Source: Bifidobacterium castoris (GTDB lineage Bacteria; Actinomycetota; Actinomycetes; Actinomycetales; Bifidobacteriaceae). From it: 64,000 nt of DNA. Each line of letters opens with the position of its first letter. Position 1 is the stretch's first letter. Position numbers and translations under genes: made by a program. This document shows positions 26,001 through 35,955 of the stretch, piece after piece. The stretch lies in assembly GCF_003952025.1 (NCBI RefSeq), contig NZ_QXGI01000002.1, positions 186,001 through 250,000 of the forward strand, given 5' to 3'. The notes beneath the pieces were generated by a model. That model saw only the letters and a program-made list of their open reading frames with translations. It made no database searches and was not told the origin of the DNA.

Positions 26001-26879
26001 ATGGATATTCGACTGCTGCGTCATTTCGTCGCCGTCGTGCAGGAGGAAGGCATCTCCGCGGCCGCCGACGCGCTGCGCATGAGCCAGCCGGCGTTGTCGC
26101 GGCAGATGAAGGAGCTCGAGAAGGATCTCGGCGTGCGGCTCTTCGACCGCGGCAACCGTGGCCGCACGATCTCGCTGACGAAGGAAGGGCAGGTGTTCTA
26201 CCGGCGCGCGCGGCAGATCATCGAGCTCGCCGACCGCGCCCGCGCAGAAGTGCACATGCACGACGAGGTCGAGGGCGTCGTGCACATCACGGCCGCGCAG
26301 ACCTCGGCGATGGACTACGTCGGCCGCGCCGCCGCGCAGACGCGGCTGCTGTACCCGCATGTGAGCTTCGACCTGCACGACGACAACGGCCCGAACAACG
26401 TGGAACGGCTCAACAACGGCCTCGCCGACTTCGCCGTCGTCGTCCAGCCGACCGACATGGCGCGCTTCGATCATCTCGCGTTGCCCGGCCAGGACCGGCT
26501 CGGCGTCGGCATGCGCGCCGACGATCCGCTCGCCGGCCGCGCCGGCGTCACGAACGAGCTGCTCAAGGACATGCCGCTCATCGTCTCCTCCGGCACGATC
26601 GAACGGCGCGACCTGTCCGGATGGTACGCGTTGCCGGCGCCGCTCAACATCGTCGGCACGATGAACCTGCCGTTCAACGCGTCGCGCTTCGTGCGCGAGG
26701 GGTTCGGCTACATCCTGACGCTCGACCATCTCATCGAGGAGGGGGAGGACGCCGGACTCGTCTGGAAGCCGCTCGAACCGGAGCTGCGCATCCGTGTGAG
26801 CGTCATCTGGCGCAAGGACCGCGAGCTGTCGCGCGCCTCGCAGGCGTTCCTGCAGCAGCTGCGCGCGATCGTGCTGTGA
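26001..26879 (+). CDS. LysR-family transcriptional regulator
   Basis: The 292-residue protein has an N-terminal winged HTH (DIRLLRHFVAVVQEEGISAA, then SQPALSRQMKELEKDLGVRL) and a C-terminal effector domain. GGAGG precedes the ATG by 8 bases. It is divergent from the alcohol dehydrogenase gene and a TATAAT box lies at 25952. By arrangement it should regulate the dehydrogenase/SDR/flavodoxin/aldo-keto reductase run. It is clearly a paralogue of the LysR at 20045 but not a recent duplicate. Confidence 0.92.
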   Translation: MDIRLLRHFVAVVQEEGISAAADALRMSQPALSRQMKELEKDLGVRLFDRGNRGRTISLTKEGQVFYRRARQIIELADRARAEVHMHDEVEGVVHITAAQTSAMDYVGRAAAQTRLLYPHVSFDLHDDNGPNNVERLNNGLADFAVVVQPTDMARFDHLALPGQDRLGVGMRADDPLAGRAGVTNELLKDMPLIVSSGTIERRDLSGWYALPAPLNIVGTMNLPFNASRFVREGFGYILTLDHLIEEGEDAGLVWKPLEPELRIRVSVIWRKDRELSRASQAFLQQLRAIVL

Positions 26880-26904
26880 CTTGCGGCCGCCGCGCGCGGA
26901 TCGT

Positions 26905-28236
26905 CTATGCGCCGCCCCGCGCCGGCTTCGGCACGCCGCCCATCGCACACAGTTCGTCGATCGTGACGAAGGAATAGCCCTGCTGTTTCAGATCGTCGAT
27001 GATGCCAGGCAGCGCCTCGATGTCCTGCGTGCGGTCGCCGCCGCCGTCGTGCATCAGCGCGATCGCGCCGTTGTATGCGTTCCTGAGCACCTCGTCGTGG
27101 ATCGCCTTCTTTCCGGGGCGTTTCCAGTCGAGCGTGTCGATGCTCCACAGCACGTTCATGTCGACGATGTCGGCCGCGTCCTTCCACTGCTGCACGCCGA
27201 AGGCGCCGTACGGCGCGCGCAGCACGCGCGTCTTCGTGCCGCTCGCCTGTTCGAGGTCGGCGAAGCCGGTGAGGATCTCCTTGCGCAGGTCGTCGCGCGA
27301 CATGTCCGGCATGTACGGATGGCTGACGCTGTGCGACGCCACCTGGTGGCCCTCCTCGACCATCCGCCGCTCGAGCTTCGGATAGGCGAGCGCCTCCTCG
27401 CCGAGGTCGAAGAACGTGGCTTTCACCTTCTTCTTCCTGAGGATGTCGAGGATCGGCCCGGTGTACTGGCTCGGACCGTCGTCGAAGGTGAGCGCGATGA
27501 CCTTCCTCCCGGCCGGCTGCGGCGCGAACGACTGCACGGTGAGCTTCTTCGCCGGCTTGATCTCCTTGTGGACGACCTCCTCCTTCGAGCGTTCGCCGAT
27601 CCAGACCTCCTCCCGGCCGTCCTCGCCCTGCTGCGTGACGACCTGGATCGGGCCGTTGTTGAGATTGATGTCGGTGCCGTAGCGCTTCGTGCGCGTCTCA
27701 CTCGTATGCGCCTCGGTGACGTCCTTGCCGGGCGTGACCGTCATAGTCCCGGCGTCGGCGATCGTCGTCGTGCCGTAGTCGGCGGCCGGCACCGCCGCGC
27801 CGTTGATGCTGACGGCGACCTGCTCGCCGCCGTCCTTGTCGAGCACCTTCCCCTTGAGCGACAGCAGACGGCCGCGCGCGCGGCCGAAATCGTCGTGCTC
27901 ATCGAGGAAGCGGGCGATCGTCGTGTCCGCGCGCGCCGCCACCGTCTCGCCGTCGACGTTCACGTCGACGGAGCGCCAATGGAATCGCCACATCCACCAT
28001 GCGCCCGCACCGAGCGCGACGACGACGAGCGCGACGAGCACGGTGACGACGGCGGCCGCCACCGGGCCCATCGTCCCGTGCGGCCGTTTCGGCGGCTTCG
28101 CGCTGCCCTGGAAATCGATCTCCTCGACGGCGGCGACGTCCTCCTCCTCTTCGTCGTCGTTGCCGTCGATGTCCAGCGATTGCAGATCCTCGTCGTAGCC
28201 GTCCCCGTCGGTATGTCCGTCCCTGTTGTGCGACAC
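26905..28236 (-). CDS. Membrane-anchored polysaccharide deacetylase (NodB domain)
   Basis: The protein has about 443 residues. A cytoplasmic acidic stretch precedes one transmembrane helix (AAAVVTVLVALVVVALGAGA), then a beta-rich region, then the NodB domain. Motifs are TFDDGPSQYTG (catalytic Asp and metal Asp), SHSVSHPYMPD (metal His pair), RAPYGAFG, SIDTLDWKRPG and ALMHDGGGDRT. It probably deacetylates peptidoglycan or another wall glycan outside the membrane. I chose a GTG at 28236 (VSHNRDGH) behind GGGGAGGGCGG; the frame is open to 28350. Confidence 0.88.
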   Translation of the reverse strand: MSHNRDGHTDGDGYDEDLQSLDIDGNDDEEEEDVAAVEEIDFQGSAKPPKRPHGTMGPVAAAVVTVLVALVVVALGAGAWWMWRFHWRSVDVNVDGETVAARADTTIARFLDEHDDFGRARGRLLSLKGKVLDKDGGEQVAVSINGAAVPAADYGTTTIADAGTMTVTPGKDVTEAHTSETRTKRYGTDINLNNGPIQVVTQQGEDGREEVWIGERSKEEVVHKEIKPAKKLTVQSFAPQPAGRKVIALTFDDGPSQYTGPILDILRKKKVKATFFDLGEEALAYPKLERRMVEEGHQVASHSVSHPYMPDMSRDDLRKEILTGFADLEQASGTKTRVLRAPYGAFGVQQWKDAADIVDMNVLWSIDTLDWKRPGKKAIHDEVLRNAYNGAIALMHDGGGDRTQDIEALPGIIDDLKQQGYSFVTIDELCAMGGVPKPARGGA

Positions 28237-28367
28237 CGTGAACCGCCCTCCCCGTGCGCTGCCGGTCGCGGCCGCGGAGGCCGCCTTTGTGCTGCAGCCC
28301 AGCTTAGCATCGCGTTTCGCGGTCGGCTGCGGCACGGTGCATGCGCACACGCCATAAGATAGGAGGC

Positions 28368-29432
28368 ATGACTATCGCAACTCCGGAACGTTACGCGCAG
28401 ATGCTCGACGCCGCGCGGCAGGGGGGCTATGCGTACCCTGCGATCAATGTCACCAGCTCGCAGACGCTCAACGCCGCGCTGCAGGGGCTCGCCGAAGCGG
28501 AATCGGACGGCATCATCCAGGTGTCGGTGGGCGGTGCGGCCTACTTCTCCGGCCAGCGTGTACTCGACCGCGTCACCGGTTCGCTCGCCTTCGCTGCCTT
28601 CGCGCACGAGGTCGCGAGGAAATACCCGAACATCACCGTCGCGCTGCACACCGACCACTGCGCCAAGCAGTATCTCGACGAATGGGTGCGCCCGCTGCTC
28701 GACATCGAGATCGACGAGGTCGCGCACGGACGCGAGCCGATGTTCCAGTCGCATATGTGGGACGGCTCGACGGTGCCGCTCGCCGAGAACCTCGAGATCG
28801 CGCGCGAACTGCTCGACAAGTCGGTGCGCGCGCACACGGTGCTCGAGATCGAGATCGGCGCCGTCGGCGGTGAGGAGGACGGCCACAGCGCCGAAATCAA
28901 CGAGAAGCTGTATTCGAGCGTCGAGGACGGCGTCGCCGTCGCCCGGGCGCTCGGGCTCGGCGAACGCGGCCGCTACATGGCCGCCTTCACCTTCGGCAAC
29001 GTGCACGGCGCGTACAAGCCGGGCGTCGTCAAGCTGCGCCCGCAGCTGCTGCAGCAGATCCAGCACGGCGTGTGGGACCGCGCGGCCGCTGGCGAGATCG
29101 GCGTGGCGCTCGACGCGAACGTGCCCGACGGCAAACCCTTCGAGCTCGTGTTCCACGGCGGCTCCGGCTCGACGCCGCAGGAGATCGCCGAAGCCGTCTC
29201 GTACGGCGTCGTCAAGATGAACATCGACACCGATACGCAGTACGCGTTCACACGCGCGATCGCCGACCACATGTTCCGCCACTACGACGGGGTGCTCAAA
29301 GTGGACGGCGAGGTCGGCGACAAGAAGAAGTACGATCCGCGTTCGTGGGGCAAGGAGGCCGAGGCGTCGATGGCGGCGCGCGTCGTCGAGGCGTGCCGCC
29401 AGCTCGGTTCGGCCGGGCGCGCGCTCAGGTAG
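28368..29432 (+). CDS. fba: Fructose-bisphosphate aldolase, class II
   Basis: The 354-residue zinc aldolase begins MTIATPERYAQMLDAARQGG directly after AGGAGG. Zinc ligands and signature residues are present in ALHTDHCAKQYLDEW, EIEIGAVGGEEDG and FGNVHGAYKPG, and the substrate-binding block is LVFHGGSGSTPQEI. Length fits the class IIA enzymes of Actinobacteria. In bifidobacteria it serves gluconeogenesis and the lower hexose pathway. It is monocistronic; a strong hairpin follows before purA. Confidence 0.97.
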   Translation: MTIATPERYAQMLDAARQGGYAYPAINVTSSQTLNAALQGLAEAESDGIIQVSVGGAAYFSGQRVLDRVTGSLAFAAFAHEVARKYPNITVALHTDHCAKQYLDEWVRPLLDIEIDEVAHGREPMFQSHMWDGSTVPLAENLEIARELLDKSVRAHTVLEIEIGAVGGEEDGHSAEINEKLYSSVEDGVAVARALGLGERGRYMAAFTFGNVHGAYKPGVVKLRPQLLQQIQHGVWDRAAAGEIGVALDANVPDGKPFELVFHGGSGSTPQEIAEAVSYGVVKMNIDTDTQYAFTRAIADHMFRHYDGVLKVDGEVGDKKKYDPRSWGKEAEASMAARVVEACRQLGSAGRALR

Positions 29433-29476
29433 CGCGGCGCCTACGCGATCGTTGGGGAACCCGTGTTGGGGGAGTT

Positions 29477-30846
<1,370 letters not shown>

Positions 30847-30884
30847 ATCCATCCGTATCCATCCGTTGCACGCTATTGCTCAAC

Positions 30885-30925
30885 GGGCGCCGGGCCGTCC
30901 ATGACGAGGACCGTCCGGCGCCCTT
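30885..30925 (+). terminator. purA terminator
   Basis: GGGCGCCGG at 30885 pairs with CCGGCGCCC ending at 30923, with an additional inner stem of GTCC/GGAC, and is followed by TT. Confidence 0.7.
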
Positions 30926-30994
30926 CCATGTTCCACGGGTTATCATGTCAGCACACGCCGAAACCCAGAGCTGTATTGAGGCGGTGATTTTCGT

Positions 30995-31816
30995 ATGAAC
31001 ACGCAACACAACGAGTCCGAACAACCGGCGTCGCAGACCGCGGAGTCCGAAAAACCCGGACCGTCATCGGCGTCGGCGGCGCCGATGACGGCCGAGGACA
31101 CCGGCGACCTTCGCAAGGAGCTGATGCAGCCCCATCCGACCGGGGCCGCCGCCGCGCGCAAGCCGCCGAGCGTCCCGTTGGCGCCGATGAAGCGCATGCA
31201 GGCGCGCTTCAATCCGCTCGCCGACGGCATGGTCTATCTCGTCGTGTTCCTCGGCGGCTGCGTCGGCACCGCGCTGCGTTACGGGCTGTGGCTCGCATTG
31301 CCGTATCCGGGTTCCGACTCCCCGCTGTGGATGGCGTTCCATCCGGCCACCTTCCTCGCGAACATGATCGCCTGCTTCATCTTTGCGCTGCTCACGTCCT
31401 ACATGTCCCAAGCGATCTGGTTGCGCAAACGGGTGCGACAGCTTGCGAGCCGCGGCGTCGGCATGGGCATGTGCGGCGGCTTCTCGACGTTGTCCGCGAT
31501 GATGATCGAGGACATCACGGCGCTGCACAACAGCGGCTATCTGAGCTTCATCATCTACACGGTGCTGAGCTTCATCGCGGGCATCATCGTCGCCTGGTTC
31601 GGCTCGTGGCTCGGGCTCAAACTCACGGCGGTGCGCTCGGCCAGCCTCGCCGTGGCCGACGCGTTGCGCAATCAGGAGCAGCCGAAGCCGGCGATCGGCG
31701 TGCGCGTGCCGACCGATGCCGCTGCCGCCGATGCGATGCCATACGACGACGCCAATCCGCAGACCGACGAGATCCCGGTCGTCCACGCCGATCCGCTGAC
31801 CGGGGAGGTGAAGTGA
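30995..31816 (+). CDS. crcB: Fluoride channel CrcB/Fluc, long subunit
   Basis: The 273-residue protein has a polar N-terminal extension of about 75 residues before four membrane helices beginning VYLVVFLGGCVGTALRYGLW. CrcB signatures GTALRYGLW, FLANMIACFI and GMCGGFSTLSAM are present; these include the polar track and the central sodium-site region. After the last helix a further cytoplasmic tail of about 50 residues follows. A typical Fluc subunit has about 125 residues, so both extensions are unusual. The stop overlaps the start of a second crcB (TGATG), so the two subunits probably form a heterodimer. Confidence 0.93.
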   Translation: MNTQHNESEQPASQTAESEKPGPSSASAAPMTAEDTGDLRKELMQPHPTGAAAARKPPSVPLAPMKRMQARFNPLADGMVYLVVFLGGCVGTALRYGLWLALPYPGSDSPLWMAFHPATFLANMIACFIFALLTSYMSQAIWLRKRVRQLASRGVGMGMCGGFSTLSAMMIEDITALHNSGYLSFIIYTVLSFIAGIIVAWFGSWLGLKLTAVRSASLAVADALRNQEQPKPAIGVRVPTDAAAADAMPYDDANPQTDEIPVVHADPLTGEVK

Positions 31817-32190
31817 TGGGCGCGTTCCTGCTCGTCTGCATATGCGGAGGCCTTGGCGCCGTCGCCCGTTTCGTGCTCAACACGTCAATCCAGCGCTGGT
31901 GGAACCGAGCCTACCCGCTTTCGACGTTCATCATCAACATCATCGCGGCCATGCTCGCCGGCATGGCCGCCGGCGCCTATTTCTACCAGACCGTCAGCTA
32001 TTCCACGTACCTGTTGTTCGTGGCCGGCTTCCTCGGCGGCTTCTCCACGTTCTCCACGGCGATCAACGAAATGGTCTCGCTCACGCGCACGCGTCAATTC
32101 ACCGTGGCTGCGTTCTACTTCCTCACCACGCTCGTCGTGCCGTTCCTCGCCGTGATCCTCGGCTGGTGGCTCGTCTCCTTCGGCCACTAG
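31816..32190 (+). CDS. crcB: Fluoride channel CrcB/Fluc, short subunit
   Basis: The 124-residue protein has four membrane helices. Key Fluc signatures are GGLGAVARFVLN, STFIINIIAAMLAG and GFLGGFSTFSTAINE. Its ATG overlaps the stop of the first crcB by one base, indicating tight coupling of the two subunits. In Actinobacteria the dual-topology channel is commonly encoded by two genes. No fluoride riboswitch was seen upstream of the pair. Confidence 0.95.
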   Translation: MGAFLLVCICGGLGAVARFVLNTSIQRWWNRAYPLSTFIINIIAAMLAGMAAGAYFYQTVSYSTYLLFVAGFLGGFSTFSTAINEMVSLTRTRQFTVAAFYFLTTLVVPFLAVILGWWLVSFGH

Positions 32191-32269
32191 TGCGCACGGT
32201 AACTGCTTCTCTTTCCTCATCTTGCGAGAGTTTCCGGTTGGGCCTCGGCGGTTTTCTTTTCCGGGGGAG

Positions 32270-32359
32270 TGTCAGTGGCGCAAAACAGTTGAGACCCAGT
32301 CGTTTTCTGTCACTGACAGATTCTCGGTGGCAGGTTTCGGCTGAGTCTCAACTGTTTTG
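32270..32359. repeat. Interleaved inverted repeats
   Basis: CAAAACAGTTGAGAC (32281-32295) is the exact reverse complement of GTCTCAACTGTTTTG (32345-32359). A second pair, TGTCAGTG (32270-32277) and CACTGACA (32311-32318), is interleaved with the first. The region lies between crcB and the putative epipeptide cluster and marks a change in composition. Confidence 0.7.
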
Positions 32360-32402
32360 TTTCAGGCCGATTACTCAGTGGGTTTCATGAAGAAAATGAG
32401 AA

Positions 32403-32891
32403 TTATGATTCCACGCTGGTTTGTGCGGCATCGTCATCTTTCTTTCCTGATTCCAACTGTTTTTTCTTCATGCGCGCGCGACGGCACTGATGCAGGCACC
32501 AGCCTGTGCATGAGCAGGACAGCAGGAGTGCGACGCATCCCCATGCATAGTGCTGTACTGATCGTACCGCACAATCAAGCCCATGGTCGGCTGATCCGTC
32601 CCATGCGCTCTGCTGGTATGTGTAACTGTGTTCCATCCCCAAATCAAAGATGGGTGTTCCGATGCACGTGCCTCCTGTCGGACCCGCCGGATTCCTGACG
32701 AAAAGGAAATATGCGACGAATCCTGCCGCGACTGAAACGGCCAGGCAGGCGAGATGCCGTTTCCTCAGGTACTGCGGGTACATCAGTATGGCCACAAGGG
32801 AATACAGCTGCACAGGCACATTGATCACCAGAATGGCTGCAGCGAGCAATCCGTACCATGTGATTCCGGGAAGAGAAAGAAGATGCGCCAT
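32403..32891 (-). CDS. Unknown membrane protein next to the epipeptide cluster
   Basis: The 162-residue protein has three hydrophobic segments: GLLAAAILVINVPVQLYSLV, LACLAVSVAAGFVAYFLFV and YAWGCVALLLSCSCTGWCL. A polar loop sits between the second and third, and a Lys/Asp-rich tail follows. No family is recognised. It lies 139 bases beyond the FtsX-type permease on the same strand, so it could be the last gene of the peptide cluster, for example for immunity, or an unrelated gene. The ATG lacks a strong ribosome site. Confidence 0.5.
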   Translation of the reverse strand: MAHLLSLPGITWYGLLAAAILVINVPVQLYSLVAILMYPQYLRKRHLACLAVSVAAGFVAYFLFVRNPAGPTGGTCIGTPIFDLGMEHSYTYQQSAWDGSADHGLDCAVRSVQHYAWGCVALLLSCSCTGWCLHQCRRARMKKKQLESGKKDDDAAQTSVES

Positions 32892-33030
32892 GATTCAACC
32901 CTAAATCCAGGTATTCTTTTTTACTGAGGTGAGACCATGCATGTCTAATAATGGGATAGTTTTTGGTATAATTGTTTCATTCTAATGTTTGTTGATTGTT
33001 TTGAGAAGCTGATGCCGACCGCATATGGGG

Positions 33031-34434
33031 TTAAGGCTTCATAATGTGCGGTACTGTGATCACGAGTTCGATTAGTGCGCATGCGCCGAGCAGCAGGACT
33101 GATGAGAGCAGCCACCACTTGAGAGGGAAGACTGCAGGCACTGCTCCGAATGTCGGTGCCATGACCTGTGCGGTCCACCACGAGCCCAACCATATGCAGA
33201 AGGCCGCCTGTACACTCGCCGCGCAGACTGCAATGATCGCCTGCAATACCTGCTGCATGACCTGCTGAACGGGGGTGGCTCCGGCCAAGGCGCTGAGAAT
33301 CATGGACTCGCGTTGCCTCCTACCCTCCATGATCAACGATGCCAGTGCAGTGCTGAGTGCAATGAGCAGTGGCAGTGCGCACAGTGTGAACAAGGAACTC
33401 ATATCGGCCCGCACGCTGGAACCACCCCCTGTGTGTGCGTTGAGCGCGGAAGCAAGCGTCCATGCCGGCGCAATCACACCGAGAGGCAATGCCACGCATA
33501 GCGTCATTGGATTGATGGCGGCAAGTGCCTGCGCCGGCCGGTCCGTGAAGGCACAGAGCGCCAAACGACCGACGGCCGAATGGGGGAGCAGCCGCGTGCA
33601 TGCGCGTACGATTCCCAAGGCGCAGTATGGGCCGGCGACCACGCATACTATGGCGGCGAGCGCGGAAACCCCCATGCCGGCGGGGACGAATGAATCGGCG
33701 CTCATGACCATGCGGCCGCTGCGTGCGGCCCCGACGGTTGGCCAGACAAGACCGACCAGACCACCGGCGAGGGCTATGGCGAACGCCAGACGAATCCACG
33801 ATGTTCGTGCTTGCGGATTGCGCCACAGCTGCACCTGTTGCGCGGGGGTGACGCGAAGCTGGCGGCGTGCCCTGACCGCGGTGGCGGCGAATGAGATGCC
33901 GAGCAGGCACAGCATGGCAACGAGTATGGCCGTATGTGAATAGCGGGGAGTCAATACGCCGTGCAATCCGGCGACATGCGTCATGATCCATTGGCATGCC
34001 ACACCCATCAGCGGCCATGCGACGGCAATCCCAATCCCCATGCCGACGAGAATGGCTGCGGCGATCTGCATGGCGAATATGAGCGCGCATTGCGCGGGGG
34101 ACGCGCCGGCGAGCGAAAGCCGGGCGAGAATCTCCGAGCGTGCGTCGAATACCTGCCGCAACGTGCCACTGACTGCGGTGAAGCCCACCACCACAGTCAA
34201 AAACACATGCATGCCCCATATGGACCATAGGCCTGACGCTGACTCGGCGCCGATGCTGCCGATGGACTGTGCATCGGCAATCGCTGTGCACATGAGGCAC
34301 AGCACGGCTGTGCTGAATCCGAGGGTTAGAAACACAACGGCTGCGGAGAGCCAGACGCGTATGGAATGCGCGGTGTCTCGCACGACGAGTCTAAGGAATG
34401 CGCCTGCTGCGCCCCCGCTGACCACCCCGCTCAT
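33031..34434 (-). CDS. FtsX-type ABC permease of the epipeptide cluster
   Basis: The 467-residue protein has about eight membrane helices arranged as two FtsX-like halves: GLWSIWGMHVFLTVVVGFTA with ARLSLAGASPAQCALIFAMQ in the first, and ESMILSALAGATPVQQVMQQ in the second. The A-x-L-x-L-A-G-A-(S/T)-P signature of FtsX/MacB-like permeases is thus repeated. Its ATG overlaps the stop of the ATPase gene (ATGA). It may export the mature peptide or remove it for self-protection. The GC content is like the host chromosome. Confidence 0.88.
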   Translation of the reverse strand: MSGVVSGGAAGAFLRLVVRDTAHSIRVWLSAAVVFLTLGFSTAVLCLMCTAIADAQSIGSIGAESASGLWSIWGMHVFLTVVVGFTAVSGTLRQVFDARSEILARLSLAGASPAQCALIFAMQIAAAILVGMGIGIAVAWPLMGVACQWIMTHVAGLHGVLTPRYSHTAILVAMLCLLGISFAATAVRARRQLRVTPAQQVQLWRNPQARTSWIRLAFAIALAGGLVGLVWPTVGAARSGRMVMSADSFVPAGMGVSALAAIVCVVAGPYCALGIVRACTRLLPHSAVGRLALCAFTDRPAQALAAINPMTLCVALPLGVIAPAWTLASALNAHTGGGSSVRADMSSLFTLCALPLLIALSTALASLIMEGRRQRESMILSALAGATPVQQVMQQVLQAIIAVCAASVQAAFCIWLGSWWTAQVMAPTFGAVPAVFPLKWWLLSSVLLLGACALIELVITVPHIMKP

Positions 34435-35180
34435 GCGCCCACCACCGTGGTCAACGCTCCAGCCACCACGGCCACGTCCTGCGTCTGCAGCTCGCGGACG
34501 ATGCGCCCGTCCTGCAGCATGAGAATCCGGTCGCATTGCGCTGCGACGAGCGGATCGTGCGTGACGATGAGCACACTCCCACGCGATGCGTTCGGGTCTG
34601 TGCCGGCACATGCGCGCAGCAGTCGCATCACCGTGGCAACCATCGCGGTGTCGAGCGCCCCTGTGGGTTCGTCGGCCAGCACGATGCGTGGCTGTTGTGC
34701 GAGCACGCGTGCCAATGCTACGCGCTGCTGCTCTCCGCCCGACAGGTTGCTTGTACGCTCGTTGGCATACTGATCCATGCCAACCGCTGCCAACACCTCG
34801 CGAATCTGAGACTTCGTGATGTGCCGGTGCCCGAGCTGGAGAGGCAGTGCCACATTCTGCGAGGCCGTCAGATACGGCACGAGCTGGTATTGCTGGAACA
34901 CGAATCCTACGTCGGTACGGCGTAGTTTCGCGCGTTTGGACAGCGAGAGGCCTCGCATATCGTTCCCGAGCAGCTCGATGGTTCCCGAATCCACGTTCTC
35001 CAGCCCTGCCAGACATGACAGCAACGTCGACTTTCCCGCCCCCGAACGCCCCATGATCGCCACCATCTCACCGGCGTGGATCTCGAGACTCACACCGTTG
35101 AGAATTCGCACAGTGCCATGGCCATCGCGGAATACCTTGCTGATGTCTCGGCAACGGATAGAAGCATTGACATTATTCAT
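34431..35180 (-). CDS. ABC transporter ATPase (LolD/MacB-like)
   Basis: The 249-residue ATPase has Walker A GRSGAGKSTLLS, signature LSGGEQQRVALARVLAQQ and Walker B IVLADEPTGALDTAM. This sequence style is that of ATPases partnering FtsX-type permeases, and the permease gene overlaps it by 4 bases. It starts 5 bases before the stop of the M50-type peptidase gene, so it belongs to the same transcript as the peptide and radical SAM genes. Base composition is GC-rich, in contrast to the two genes upstream. Confidence 0.93.
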   Translation of the reverse strand: MNNVNASIRCRDISKVFRDGHGTVRILNGVSLEIHAGEMVAIMGRSGAGKSTLLSCLAGLENVDSGTIELLGNDMRGLSLSKRAKLRRTDVGFVFQQYQLVPYLTASQNVALPLQLGHRHITKSQIREVLAAVGMDQYANERTSNLSGGEQQRVALARVLAQQPRIVLADEPTGALDTAMVATVMRLLRACAGTDPNASRGSVLIVTHDPLVAAQCDRILMLQDGRIVRELQTQDVAVVAGALTTVVGA

Positions 35181-35184
35181 ACGA

Positions 35185-35955
35185 TTACATCATTCTCGCT
35201 AGAAGTATTAAATAATAAAGGATATATATAATTACAACAATGATATTTATTGTATTTATTGTCTTAATTATTTGGCAGTTGTTTCTCTTGTCTTTAGTTT
35301 GCTGTTCAGATAGGATTGCAAGCAGTGCCTTATAGCCATCGGAGTCAAGTAGCGGAATCGCATTCCAGAGGATTCCGATGCCAAACCAGCAGGCAACTAC
35401 TATTAGGTTCCATGATTGCTGATGCATGGCATATGCTAAGACAATATTGTTTGTGATGCAGTTTGCTAGTACTCCAGAGCTGTGAACAGTAAACTTTTGC
35501 CTTTTGTGGAGGAGATTTACGTCGTTCATTCTAATATAAAATGCAGGAAATATGTAGTAGTTGATTTTTATTCCCGCGCAATCGGGTTTTCTGCCAAATA
35601 GGCGAAGAGCGAGGTAATGTGCGCCTTCGTGAAGGAACATCTGGGAAAGGCTATACGCTCCTACCTTCCAAAGAATATTCCATGTGATGTATATTTTATA
35701 GGTGAAGGCGATGTACATTGTTAGTAGGCATGCAGAGAAGACCGATACGGAAAGCACAATTACGTAAGCCCACCACGATCTGTCACTTATTGCTTCATTC
35801 TCAGGAGTTCCTTTCGTTTGTGCGAGAGCGACTAATTCTTTGTTGGTGGTTTGGTAGACTTTGCCGGTGTCTGATTGCTTTAATATGCAGACATTGTTAA
35901 ATGAAAAAATTTCGCATCCACTCTCTTTAATACGGAAGTAAGAGCTACTTTTCAT
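35185..35955 (-). CDS. M50-type membrane metallopeptidase (YydH-like)
   Basis: The 256-residue protein has several membrane helices. The zinc site is LHEGAHYLALRLFG (His109, Glu110, His113) next to a hydrophobic segment, and PLLDSDGYKALL (about 201-212) supplies the downstream aspartate expected in site-2-protease-like enzymes. The position between a radical SAM gene and an ABC transporter mirrors yydH in the yydFGHIJ operon of Bacillus subtilis, where a membrane peptidase is thought to trim the modified peptide. The ATG overlaps the radical SAM stop by 11 bases. The gene is strikingly AT-rich for this genome, suggesting acquisition from a low-GC donor. Confidence 0.8.
   Translation of the reverse strand: MKSSSYFRIKESGCEIFSFNNVCILKQSDTGKVYQTTNKELVALAQTKGTPENEAISDRSWWAYVIVLSVSVFSACLLTMYIAFTYKIYITWNILWKVGAYSLSQMFLHEGAHYLALRLFGRKPDCAGIKINYYIFPAFYIRMNDVNLLHKRQKFTVHSSGVLANCITNNIVLAYAMHQQSWNLIVVACWFGIGILWNAIPLLDSDGYKALLAILSEQQTKDKRNNCQIIKTINTINIIVVIIYILYYLILLARMM

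Noticed and set aside
26999-28198. Long plus-strand open frames opposite the polysaccharide deacetylase gene
   Set aside because: They are Arg/Val/Ala-rich mirror frames typical of GC-rich DNA; the minus-strand frame has all NodB motifs.
30924-30994. Fluoride riboswitch before crcB
   Set aside because: The conserved GGNGAUGG and later motif blocks of the crcB RNA are not present.
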